Virus record (IMG/VR): IMGVR_UViG_3300035698_008255
Span: 1 to 24,071 of that record
Source of the DNA: a virus
Reading direction: 5' to 3' (one strand)
Length of the DNA stretch: 24,071 bases
Under the pieces are notes generated by a model. The model was not told the DNA's origin. It searched no databases and saw only the letters and a program-made list of their open reading frames with translations. The translations under genes and the position numbers were made by a program. Every line of letters begins with the position of its first letter. The first letter of the stretch is position 1. This document shows, piece by piece, positions 8,917-16,713 of the stretch.

Positions 8917-9363
8917 TTACCCCATTGGTGGTAGTTGTCCCATTGATATACCTGGAGATGGAGGAGGTCCCATAGGCATCCCCTGTCCCATTGGTGGTCC
9001 TTGATCCATAGGCATTCCTTGTCCCATCGGCATTCCTTGTTCCATACCCATTCCTTGGTCTGCTGGGAAACCTGGTATTGGAGCATTAGGTAATGGAGGA
9101 GGTTGCATCATCATCTGTATCTGTTGGTCCAGCATCATTTGCGCTCTCTGTACTTCCGCCAATATGTCTTTTAATTGGTTAGTCTTCTCATTAAGCATCA
9201 TGCTTTGGATCATGTTCATCTTAGATGTCTGCTCGTTCTCTTTTCGCTGCCCCTCTGTGTGTGCTGCTTCCTTACCAAGCTGGAAATACTGGCTTTCCTG
9301 TTCGGCTGATTTTGCTTTCTTCTTGCTATGCGGTTTAGCTCCACTCTCTTTATAGTTATCCAT
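8917..9363 (-). CDS. Small head-region protein: coiled coil plus Met/Gly/Gln/Pro-rich tail (148 aa)
   Basis: No family is recognised. Residues 1-45 are highly charged and Lys/Glu-rich. Residues about 46-88 look like an amphipathic helix or coiled coil, with many Met, Gln and Leu. Residues 89-148 are low-complexity Pro, Met, Gly and Gln, including repeats of the form QGMPMGQGMPMDQGPPMG. There is no Cys and no membrane segment. An SD-like TAGGA lies before the ATG at 9363. The gene sits between the capsid accessory genes and the adaptor genes, so a minor virion protein or assembly chaperone is possible. The repeat tail resembles that of disordered, sticky assembly factors, but no function should be assigned from that. 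Confidence 0.75.
   Translation of the reverse strand: MDNYKESGAKPHSKKKAKSAEQESQYFQLGKEAAHTEGQRKENEQTSKMNMIQSMMLNEKTNQLKDILAEVQRAQMMLDQQIQMMMQPPPLPNAPIPGFPADQGMGMEQGMPMGQGMPMDQGPPMGQGMPMGPPPSPGISMGQLPPMG
8930..9063. repeat. Degenerate repeat encoding the Met/Gly/Gln/Pro-rich tail
   Basis: Short imperfect copies built on CCCATTGG, CCCATAGG or CCTTGTCCCAT recur through this stretch. They encode alternating Met-Gly, Gln-Gly and Pro-Met pairs on the minus strand. Unlike the left-edge repeat, copies differ at many third codon positions, so the array looks older and kept by selection or slow slippage. Recombination between copies would often keep the frame. Confidence 0.6.
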
Positions 9364-9377
9364 GGTAGTCCTACTGA

Positions 9378-9764
9378 TTAGTTTTCTTCAATTTTCTCTC
9401 GTGTTAAGGATTCTCGGTCCTTCTTTAATTTCATCGCCACTGGTGCTGGCGGAGCATCTTTCCAAAAATGACGATTGAATTGAGGATGCTCTTCTAAATA
9501 CTTAATGTCTGTTTTGTTGTTGGTTTCGTATACGTGATTGTTGAATACTATCAACGTAGCTGAATCAATCTCCTGTCGAATTAGCATTAGTTTTTTCTTG
9601 TCTGCAAAGTATTTCTTTACTCCATCATTAGGAACGGTGTTCCCATCCTTATCCACCTTAGTTAATTTTAAACCAGGTTCACGCCCTACCTTTTTGATAG
9701 GACGTGGTTTCTGGTTAAAAGGTGTTCGCTCTACGTATCGCACTTGTTGTGCTTCGTTAGCCAT
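9378..9764 (-). CDS. Unrecognised small protein of the capsid gene cluster (128 aa)
   Basis: The gene has a strong SD (AAGGAGT) before the ATG at 9764. The protein is basic at the N-terminus (about 1-35, with PRPIKK and GREPGLKL). Its centre, YETNNKTDIKYLEEHPQFNRHFW (about 79-101), resembles the 'falls into a D-x-x-x-I-x-x-L-x-x-H-P' stretch seen in several small phage proteins encoded near capsid genes. The C-terminal 25 residues are charged and probably helical. No catalytic motif is visible. Its place between the capsid and adaptor genes suggests a minor head protein. That is an inference from position only. Confidence 0.7.
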   Translation of the reverse strand: MANEAQQVRYVERTPFNQKPRPIKKVGREPGLKLTKVDKDGNTVPNDGVKKYFADKKKLMLIRQEIDSATLIVFNNHVYETNNKTDIKYLEEHPQFNRHFWKDAPPAPVAMKLKKDRESLTREKIEEN

Positions 9765-9777
9765 TGTTACTCCTTAT

Positions 9778-10461
9778 TTATCTAATATATCCAAAAAACT
9801 TCGGAGAAGATGTATCAGCAGAATTTCTTGGACTATAACCACTTGTGAAGTCATAATAGTCATACGGTTCTGTTCCATCACCAAGATTCTTGTTATGGAA
9901 CTCACCGTCTCTATCGTAACCCTTGTAGTTCTTTAATGCAGGTGGTAATGCTAACGCATATTTAGCGGTAGTACCAGATACACTATTCACTGCTGCTGTC
10001 GTCCCTCCGTCTGACTTAAAGATGTCTCCTTTTTTGTAAGCCACACCACTATAAGTAAGTGTGCCTAACAATACCTCATACCAGATGCCTGACAAGCCAG
10101 ATACAGCACCATTAGTCCCACTCGTAGCTGTCAAGACAGGTGCAGGGAACCAATATCCTCTGTATCCATCTGTTAAGCTAGTAAGAGCTGCTCCCGCCGC
10201 ATCTACACCATCTAAACTTCCCTGTCCGTATGCTTCTATTGGTGGACTCTGAGATACCCCAGAAAGTCCAGTAGTAAACAATGTAAAAGGATTGTTTCCG
10301 ACGGTAGTCGCATCGTAAGTATGTGTAATCGCATCCGCACTGGTTGTCCCAACGGTTGTCAAGCTACCCACTACCAGAACTCCTGAAGGTCCAAACTGAT
10401 ATAGTGGCTTGCCATCTCTCTTGCTAATATTAAAATTAGCGTGTTGGCTAATATATCTCAT
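9778..10461 (-). CDS. Gly/Ser/Thr-rich beta protein, probable capsid decoration or head fibre protein (227 aa)
   Basis: This gene directly follows the major capsid gene and has a strong SD (GAGGAGA). The protein is very rich in Gly, Ser, Thr, Ala and Val, with short hydrophobic stretches that look like beta strands, and almost no long helix. The N-terminus, RYISQHANFNISKR, may be a docking peptide. The C-terminal 50 residues are Tyr-, Asp- and Gly-rich (KGYDRDGEFHNKN and PYDYYDFTSGYSPR) and differ in composition from the rest. There is no Cys. Small beta-rich proteins encoded just after a major capsid protein are often decoration proteins that sit on the shell. No sequence family is recognised. 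Confidence 0.55.
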   Translation of the reverse strand: MRYISQHANFNISKRDGKPLYQFGPSGVLVVGSLTTVGTTSADAITHTYDATTVGNNPFTLFTTGLSGVSQSPPIEAYGQGSLDGVDAAGAALTSLTDGYRGYWFPAPVLTATSGTNGAVSGLSGIWYEVLLGTLTYSGVAYKKGDIFKSDGGTTAAVNSVSGTTAKYALALPPALKNYKGYDRDGEFHNKNLGDGTEPYDYYDFTSGYSPRNSADTSSPKFFGYIR

Positions 10462-10477
10462 TTCTATATCTCCTCAA

Positions 10478-11770
10478 TTAAGTTCTTAAAAGTGCGTGTG
10501 ATTGCTCTAAGTGCCATTTAATTGTTCCTTGCCATTCGATCATGTATTTAATATCACGCTCATTGTTGTTAGAATACAACCTTGATTCGTAATCTTTCAC
10601 AATACACCATTCTGCTTGAACAGGGTCCAATACAAATAACCAGTTCTCTGCGTCGGTATCTTGGCGTAATGTTTCGTTTCTTACCATAGTAAGAGCGTAA
10701 CCGCCAGGAATTACGTAAGTATCTAAATCTAAAGTAACATTGCCTACGAGCTTCATTCCTGAAGTTCTGCGATATTCTCTGAAATAGTCATTGAAGTTAA
10801 TTAACAAACGACCACCTGCAAAGCCCAGTTTCTTTTTCTGTCCTGAAGGGTTATACCTATATGCTTGCTCGTGCAAGAAGTTAACAATCAGCATTTCAAA
10901 GTCTGTTGATGCATTTGGATCGTAATACGAAACGTTGGTTTCTATGGCATGGAATAAACCACGCATGTGCCTCATTGGTCTGGTAGGATCAGTAAAATCA
11001 ACAGATCGTTCAGACCATATTGAGTTATAATCCACTGACTTTTTGAAGTTTCGTATTGTTTCTTGTTGCTGCAAATCAAAGTCTGCCATTGAACCGTTGG
11101 TCTTGATCCACTTCTTCTGATCTTCTGTTATCGTAATAACAGCTTCTTTATGCTCTACATAGTTGTAGTCATATAAGACGTCAGTTTGATGTGATTCTGC
11201 CTCAATGTCCTGACTTTCCTTGATTGTCCGTCCAGTGTATATAACATCACTTACAGTGAAGTCTAACAATGGTGCGGCTTCTACGTTCATTACTAGCACT
11301 GATCCATCAGAAGTTCTGGTTGTTGAATTTCCAGTGACTGCCGCTGGGAATGTCAAATCAGAACCACTTACTTGTAGTGCTGCTCGTGGTGTTGCCACCA
11401 CCATTACTGTTTGTCCTGTTTCAAGAATAGTAAATTTGTCCTGTGGTGCATAATACATCACGTCATTGGTTAATGGTCTAGACGCTTGGTCTAAAGTCAT
11501 TAAGGCAAAACGTGAATATCCTGCATCCACTGTACCACTCATAGTAACTGAGGAACAATAATCCCAATGGTCAAAAGCATGCAACTGAGTTGACTGTACT
11601 TTATGACTATGAGGTTTCTTTCCTCTGCCTATGGATTTAGATATTGCTTGAAAAGGAGCTGCTTCTGGGTCGAGAACTCTCACTTTTTCGTCAATGTCCG
11701 CTACTAACGATAACGGATCAACGGTTACTGATGTTCTCGTTCCAGGTCTATGCCTACTATCATAAGCCAT
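10478..11770 (-). CDS. Major capsid protein, SU10/HK97-fold-like (430 aa)
   Basis: It lies just after the scaffold gene and has a very strong SD (AAGGAGAT), as expected for the most abundant virion protein. The N-terminal segment (VDPLSLVADIDEKVRVLDPEAAPFQAI, about 17-43) is of the kind found in SU10-type major head proteins, where residues near the start set up the HK97-like arm. A central helical stretch (TEDQKKWIKTNG then FDLQQQETIRNFKKSVDYNSIW, about 213-252) fits the long spine helix region. PMRHMRGLFHAIETN follows. No protease gene or obvious cleavage site is visible nearby. Capsid identity is strong from gene order; the SU10 assignment is by motif memory and is less certain. Confidence 0.8.
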   Translation of the reverse strand: MAYDSRHRPGTRTSVTVDPLSLVADIDEKVRVLDPEAAPFQAISKSIGRGKKPHSHKVQSTQLHAFDHWDYCSSVTMSGTVDAGYSRFALMTLDQASRPLTNDVMYYAPQDKFTILETGQTVMVVATPRAALQVSGSDLTFPAAVTGNSTTRTSDGSVLVMNVEAAPLLDFTVSDVIYTGRTIKESQDIEAESHQTDVLYDYNYVEHKEAVITITEDQKKWIKTNGSMADFDLQQQETIRNFKKSVDYNSIWSERSVDFTDPTRPMRHMRGLFHAIETNVSYYDPNASTDFEMLIVNFLHEQAYRYNPSGQKKKLGFAGGRLLINFNDYFREYRRTSGMKLVGNVTLDLDTYVIPGGYALTMVRNETLRQDTDAENWLFVLDPVQAEWCIVKDYESRLYSNNNERDIKYMIEWQGTIKWHLEQSHALLRT

Positions 11771-11787
11771 GATTTATCTCCTTAATA

Positions 11788-12816
11788 TCATAAGTTTTTC
11801 CAGTTCATCTTGCGTTCTGAAATACCAACATTATCTATCTTCGGTATCTTCAGCATCGGTTTCCCTGTCTTCGTGTTTGTTGAGCCAGGTGCTATCTTCG
11901 GCACTTTCTTAACTGACTTGGTCGCTATGTTTCTCTTTGCTTTTGGCGTAACATCGCCAAACTTCCTATCCAACAACGCAGCTTTTATTACACCATTAAT
12001 CTGGTGCTGTGCGTATTTCGTGTTCTGTACATCTACCCGTCCCTTTTCATCACCATAATATGTGGTGAAAGCAGCTCTGACAGCATTCTTCTGTTCTTCA
12101 GTTAATCCGCTTGGAGTAAACCCAGCGTTGTTTAATGCTGTTGCAAACATCGTATCGTTATGCTGTATGATGCTTTGCTGTTGCTGCTGTTGATTCTGTT
12201 GTTTCATTTGGTTTTCGTATGGAGATAACCGTTTTTGTACAGCATCCTCAACCTTCTTTTCAAATGTTGCTTTATCCAACATCCCATAATCTTCTGTATC
12301 ATCTTCTGGTGGAGCGGTGTTAAATTTCTTGCCCCACATTTCGTATAGTCCCCTTTCGATTTCTGCGTCTGTATGCCCTCGTGCTAAATAATAATCCACG
12401 TATTGCATTAACTGACTTTTGTTTAGGTTCTCTACAAATGGCGTTGCGTCTTGTATGAATTGTTCATAATGGCTGAAGTCTCGTTCTGCTTTTGCTACTA
12501 CATCTGGAAGTTCGTCTTCTGTGATGGTTCGTTCATGTTCGTTCCCATCAGCTCCAGTGTATGTCACTACAAAACTATCCCCCGATTCTTCATCCTCCGC
12601 ATCATCGCTATCGTCCAAATCTTCGGCTTCTTCATCATCCTCTTGCTCGTCGCCTTCTTGCTCGTCATCGCTATCGTTTTCTTCGAGATCATCATTTTCT
12701 TCAGTCTCTTCATCAGTGAGTTCCGATATATCATCTGTATTCTCCTCACTGTTAAAAGATTCACGATCCTCTTCTGTGAAAGATACGGACATCCCGCCAT
12801 CCAATATACTAGGCAT
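11788..12816 (-). CDS. Scaffolding protein with polyacidic N-terminus (342 aa)
   Basis: It sits between portal and major capsid genes, the usual place for a scaffold. Residues about 14-82 are almost only Asp, Glu, Ser and Asn, which is extremely acidic. A small ordered segment follows (FVVTYTGADGNEHERTITEDELPD, about 84-107), then helical regions. A Gln-rich run (QQNQQQQQQ, about 206-216) sits inside a likely coiled coil. The C-terminal third turns basic (KAKRNIATKSVKKVPKIAPG), as in scaffold proteins whose basic C-terminal helices bind the capsid protein. An SD of GGGGGT precedes the ATG. An internal virion role is an alternative but less likely. Confidence 0.75.
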   Translation of the reverse strand: MPSILDGGMSVSFTEEDRESFNSEENTDDISELTDEETEENDDLEENDSDDEQEGDEQEDDEEAEDLDDSDDAEDEESGDSFVVTYTGADGNEHERTITEDELPDVVAKAERDFSHYEQFIQDATPFVENLNKSQLMQYVDYYLARGHTDAEIERGLYEMWGKKFNTAPPEDDTEDYGMLDKATFEKKVEDAVQKRLSPYENQMKQQNQQQQQQSIIQHNDTMFATALNNAGFTPSGLTEEQKNAVRAAFTTYYGDEKGRVDVQNTKYAQHQINGVIKAALLDRKFGDVTPKAKRNIATKSVKKVPKIAPGSTNTKTGKPMLKIPKIDNVGISERKMNWKNL

Positions 12817-12824
12817 ATAACCCC

Positions 12825-14888
12825 CTATAATAATGATGCAATAATAGACTCAGAAGATAAGCGTTGCATTTCAGGATGCATATTGGCTTCCTGTGCTATT
12901 TGCTCCTGTTCCGTTTGATTCACTTCTTGAAGCATTTGTTCTCTCATCCTTTCAGTCTCATTTAATTTTTGTTCTATCTTAGATTGTTGTTTATGAATTT
13001 CCTGTTCTTTGTCTTTAAGTTCGTCTCCACGTTCAGCTTGTTCTTTAAGCTGTTTCTTGCGCAAGGAATCTATTACTGATTTCTGTAATTTTTCTTCTTC
13101 TTGCATCTTAGCTTTTTGTTTAATATAATCTTTATAATGTTCTAAGCCGTCCATAATCTTCTTTTTGGTGTTCTTCGATATATCTGAATATTCGAGCATG
13201 AATTGAGCAACTATTTCAGGTGGTATGCCTGGTATTGTCATAAACAATTCTTTCAGCTGCTGGAATTTCATTTCTCTGATTGTTTCAGATTTAGAGATTT
13301 CATCTACAACTATATCATATTTTATTTCTCTGATTGTGTCCAACACCCCATCATCTATCTTCATGTATTTAATGTCTTCTTCGCCACCTATTATGCGGAG
13401 TTGTTGTCGTGGGTCCATATAATTTTTCATCCACCACACCATTTTATATGTTACATTTTTTCTCCATTGACGTAAGTGATCGAATAATGGTAGTCTTGCC
13501 AAACCACCTTGTTCGGCTCTCGCCATTACAGCTTTACCTGATTCTGCTGCATTCTCTTGGAAACCTAATACATTCCTTCCACCAGCATAATCATTCATTC
13601 TATTGATGCCAAATTGGATACCTTGGAATAATTCTGGTCTCACTGGTACATTTGGTTTCAAGTCAATAGCACTATGATTCAGGACTGGTAATACTGGAGA
13701 TATATTTTTCATCTCTCTTCGTACATCCTCAATATCTTTACCTCTCGGTAAGAGGGATTCCATTACTGTCATAGGACTTTTAGCTGACGAACCAACTGCA
13801 TAATCCCACATGGAGAAGAATCTATTCACTGCTATTTGCGGGCTGACAAGATTATCAATAAACCCCCAATAATCTCCATCTATAAAATATGCGAAGTTCA
13901 GATCAAATGGGAAGAAAGGAATATCCAGTTTCGTGGAGTATAACAACACATCAGAAACTACAATACTTTGCTCAATGCATGGTATTTCAATGCCTTGCAC
14001 TTCTATTTTCAATGTACCATCATCGTAATATAAACCGATGCCATCGCTAATATACTGCTTTATTAATCCATTTCCAAATGCAACAGCATCATTTTCTTTA
14101 TCAAACTCAAATTTATTTCCTTGCACGTCATCTACTACAACATATTGTGTCTTCTTAAATGTCTCATAATACTCTATCACTTCTATCATTTCTCGTGATA
14201 TATTTGAGCTTGGAACTCCTCTGCGTTCTAAATCTTCCTGCCGTTTAGTCTTAACTCTATTGACTATCCCAGATACGCTTGAGATACCTTCTGCCCCTGG
14301 GACATCATAGATTATTTCTGTATATCCTTTGTATATCTCATCTGCGGTTGCACGAGACATGTTCATTACTCTTGCCATCCATCTGGCATCAGACAAATCT
14401 GATTTTTTTGAATCTCCATCCCAAAACAATTCATTAATCGGAACTTTCTCGATCTTTGGATAGCCATATAAGACATCATCAGCTGCCCATGAGATTACAG
14501 ATGCCCCCATTCCTCCTATTACAGCATCAAGGAATACATCTGTTTCGATGCTATCTGTGTCGTTAACCTGATTTGCCCATTTGACTAAGAACGTAATAAT
14601 CTCTGCTGCTTGCTGATCTTCTTGCTCTCTACCTATGACATGCACATCAAGTCTTGTTTGTGTCTGCATGCCAATTAGGTGGTCAACTTTGTGCTGTATC
14701 TCGTTAAAGACATAGGGCTGTCTGAATTGCATTCGATGCATCTCTTCCTCTTCAGGTGTCCAATGCCTCCCTGCGTAGTAATCCACATTCCTTAGATGTG
14801 TTTCATACTTCTCATTATACACATCCTTGACAGATTCAATGTCATTAAGAATGTACGCTACCTTATCATCTGACTTAGTGTGTCTCAT
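12825..14888 (-). CDS. Portal protein, P22-like (687 aa)
   Basis: This is the dodecameric DNA gateway of the head. The N-terminus carries the P22-like portal pattern: helix, then YAGRHWTPEEEEMHRMQFRQ at about 48-67, VFNEIQHKVDHLIGMQTQTR at about 70-89, and a wing region with IPINELFWDGDSKKSDLSDARW-like sequence near 155-178. The segment FFPFDLNFAYFIDGDYWGF (about 321-339) and the following QIAVNRFFSMWDYAVGS lead into the stem and crown. Residues about 590-680 are a long Gln/Glu/Lys-rich coiled coil, longer than usual charged tails and possibly equivalent to the P22 barrel. Length is close to that of P22 portal (725). The start codon overlaps the terminase stop by one base (TAATG). Confidence 0.88.
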   Translation of the reverse strand: MRHTKSDDKVAYILNDIESVKDVYNEKYETHLRNVDYYAGRHWTPEEEEMHRMQFRQPYVFNEIQHKVDHLIGMQTQTRLDVHVIGREQEDQQAAEIITFLVKWANQVNDTDSIETDVFLDAVIGGMGASVISWAADDVLYGYPKIEKVPINELFWDGDSKKSDLSDARWMARVMNMSRATADEIYKGYTEIIYDVPGAEGISSVSGIVNRVKTKRQEDLERRGVPSSNISREMIEVIEYYETFKKTQYVVVDDVQGNKFEFDKENDAVAFGNGLIKQYISDGIGLYYDDGTLKIEVQGIEIPCIEQSIVVSDVLLYSTKLDIPFFPFDLNFAYFIDGDYWGFIDNLVSPQIAVNRFFSMWDYAVGSSAKSPMTVMESLLPRGKDIEDVRREMKNISPVLPVLNHSAIDLKPNVPVRPELFQGIQFGINRMNDYAGGRNVLGFQENAAESGKAVMARAEQGGLARLPLFDHLRQWRKNVTYKMVWWMKNYMDPRQQLRIIGGEEDIKYMKIDDGVLDTIREIKYDIVVDEISKSETIREMKFQQLKELFMTIPGIPPEIVAQFMLEYSDISKNTKKKIMDGLEHYKDYIKQKAKMQEEEKLQKSVIDSLRKKQLKEQAERGDELKDKEQEIHKQQSKIEQKLNETERMREQMLQEVNQTEQEQIAQEANMHPEMQRLSSESIIASLL

Positions 14889-16366
14889 TAATATACCACA
14901 AATGTATTATATCTATTGAATTTTTTACCATTTATATCTATTATCCCATCGTCTTCGTATTTCTTCTCTGTACTATATGTTGTATCTAATAGCACCTCTA
15001 GATCAGGTCCAGAGAACTCCTCATGGTTAGACTCTATCCTATTGTCTCGGAGTGAAGTTATAGGATAGCCAAATGCACTGGCAACGATATATCGCAAAGC
15101 GTCTATTGCATCATCTGGTCCAGTGGTATCTAAATCTTCTTGGTTTGTTATATTTCGCTTGTTGTACTTATTTAGCGGTAGAGTCTCTATGAGGGTTCTA
15201 CAATTTTCAAATACCTGCAATAATGGGAACTCTCGACGTTTATCCCAATGTAACCATTGCTTCAGTATTCTCCATCCTTCTATTCTTTTGTTGTTAGCTT
15301 TTAGCAATGGTAAACCACCAACGGTAAATATGTTTTCTGATGTCTGATCGTTTTCGTTGGTCCTACCAGACATACCCCACATAGAAGGATCAGCATATAT
15401 CTCTCTTACATAATCCACCCTATCTCCAAGCATACCACCAATACCTCTGACGTACTGTTCCAATACACCTGAATCAACGTATTCATCTATTATGTACAAA
15501 CGACCTGTATCTGGGTCCTGTGCAGATAGCAGGAATACAGTTGGATGAGTATCGCTAAACCCTAAATCTAATCCCCCGACATGTCTCCAGTGAGCAGGTA
15601 TCTCGAATGGCTTCACGACATGTTTCTCTTCATTCCATTCCGAGAAGTACTGTCCTGTAAATACATTCCAATCACCTTCCAGCCATGCTCTTCGGCGATC
15701 TTCACTCATTCCCTTTAGGTTATCTATATAGTCTTCGTCTATATATGGGTTATCATATACACTGGCAGATATAAATACATACTTCTTCTTATTCTTTATG
15801 GCATTCTTGTTCCAGTACTTATAATCTGGTGTAATGAAGTGAGTTTTAAACCAGACATCTGAGAATCCACCAGGATTACCTGTCATAAGGAATGTTGATG
15901 TGAAATTCTTAATGCCTGCATTACGCAATGAACCAATAAGCATTTCCAACTGATCTGGATAGAACTGATTTGCTTCATCAACAATCATGTACTGATATTC
16001 CAGTCCTTGGACCTTGATGACATCAGTGTCTCTCTCGGCTGCTCTAAAAATGATTTTCGATTTATTATTAAAATATGCTGTTCGATCTTGTCTTCGGTAG
16101 GTATATCCAAATACTTCTTCTGGATATGTTTCAAGTAGTTTTTGTATAAATAATTCATTTAGTTCGCTATAATGCCGACGCATTATCACAACTCTAATTC
16201 CTGGGAATTGAGCGGCGACTAATACTCCAGAGGATAATGCGAAATGGCTTTTCCCCCCGCCTCTTGCTCCTCCATAAAAGATATACTTCCCTTTACCAAC
16301 TTGCTCTAATGCTTGTTGCTGTTTAGGATTTCTTTTATAGCTTATGTAGTCCGATATTTTATCCAT
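14888..16366 (-). CDS. terL: Terminase large subunit (492 aa)
   Basis: This is the ATPase-nuclease motor that packages DNA. Numbered from the ATG at 16366, the Walker A motif GGARGGGKS is at about 32-40, and Walker B with the catalytic Glu (YMIVDEAN) is at about 126-133. Motif III-like FLMTGNPGG is at about 159-167. The RNase H-like nuclease starts with GGLDLGFSDTHPT (Asp267), continues with EIYADPS (Asp326) and ends with DDAIDALRY (Asp418 to Asp422). All key acidic residues are present, so the enzyme looks intact. A longer frame reaches a TTG at 16378, but the ATG gives a natural eight-base overlap with the upstream gene and is preferred. Confidence 0.95.
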   Translation of the reverse strand: MDKISDYISYKRNPKQQQALEQVGKGKYIFYGGARGGGKSHFALSSGVLVAAQFPGIRVVIMRRHYSELNELFIQKLLETYPEEVFGYTYRRQDRTAYFNNKSKIIFRAAERDTDVIKVQGLEYQYMIVDEANQFYPDQLEMLIGSLRNAGIKNFTSTFLMTGNPGGFSDVWFKTHFITPDYKYWNKNAIKNKKKYVFISASVYDNPYIDEDYIDNLKGMSEDRRRAWLEGDWNVFTGQYFSEWNEEKHVVKPFEIPAHWRHVGGLDLGFSDTHPTVFLLSAQDPDTGRLYIIDEYVDSGVLEQYVRGIGGMLGDRVDYVREIYADPSMWGMSGRTNENDQTSENIFTVGGLPLLKANNKRIEGWRILKQWLHWDKRREFPLLQVFENCRTLIETLPLNKYNKRNITNQEDLDTTGPDDAIDALRYIVASAFGYPITSLRDNRIESNHEEFSGPDLEVLLDTTYSTEKKYEDDGIIDINGKKFNRYNTFVVY

Positions 16367-16652
16367 CGTTGTATCCAAGAACTAAATTTGGGTCATCTAT
16401 CTCCAGCTTTCTATCGCTTGCTGTATTCATTCTCCTCTGTTCGATCAACCTTGAATGTGCAATAAGCGAATTATATACTTTTATCTGTTCCTCGAAACTT
16501 CCCTCTTGCATAATTGAATATGCTTTTTTCATACTATCGTACAGTAAAGCGTCCAATGCTTCCTGTTGTAATTCAACTGATGGGATGGTTAAAGCGTTAT
16601 CTTGCACTAAACCACAATTTTCATGTTCTAATATTTTGCCAAGTGATCCCAT
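16359..16652 (-). CDS. Possible terminase small subunit (97 aa)
   Basis: This is a small, mostly helical protein encoded directly before and overlapping the large terminase gene, the usual position of a small terminase. Residues about 22-75 (SVELQQEALDALLYDSMKKAYSI and EEQIKVYNSLIAHSRLIEQRR) look like two or three amphipathic helices suited to oligomerisation. No classical helix-turn-helix is obvious, so DNA recognition is not demonstrated and the name is by position. No SD is seen before the ATG at 16652: the preceding bases are AT-rich and contain putative promoter elements. It is the first gene of the structural operon. Confidence 0.5.
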   Translation of the reverse strand: MGSLGKILEHENCGLVQDNALTIPSVELQQEALDALLYDSMKKAYSIMQEGSFEEQIKVYNSLIAHSRLIEQRRMNTASDRKLEIDDPNLVLGYNDG

Positions 16653-16661
16653 TTCGTTATA

Positions 16662-16691
16662 TTAACATACAATAATTATACATATTATACA
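16662..16691 (+). promoter_or_regulatory. Putative promoter for the plus-strand M15-like gene, possibly giving a leaderless mRNA
   Basis: TTAACA (16662-16667) is followed after 18 bases by TATACA (16686-16691). Initiation about seven bases later would fall at or just before the ATG at 16700, and no SD is present before that ATG. The two divergent promoters would overlap, so they could compete. The region is AT-rich, which makes chance matches likely. Confidence 0.3.
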
Positions 16692-16713
16692 AATATATTA
16701 TGAATTATCTTAA
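16684..16713 (-). promoter_or_regulatory. Putative sigma70-type promoter for the packaging/structural operon
   Basis: On the minus strand TTAAGA (16713-16708) is followed after 18 bases by a perfect TATAAT (16689-16684). A second TATAAT lies at 16680-16675. The elements point at the possible small terminase gene and overlap the plus-strand gene start. The surrounding 47-bp gap is almost all A and T, so chance matches are easy and activity is unproven. Confidence 0.4.

Noticed and set aside
8895-9086. Minus-strand frame encoding a Trp-rich repeated peptide
   Set aside because: It is a shifted frame of the Met/Gly/Gln/Pro repeat, which explains its periodic Trp, and it lies inside the real gene.
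12521-12820. Plus-strand frame encoding a Ser-rich protein
   Set aside because: It is the antisense shadow of the Asp/Glu-rich N-terminus of the scaffold gene: GAT and GAA codons read as Ser codons in the other strand. It has no SD.
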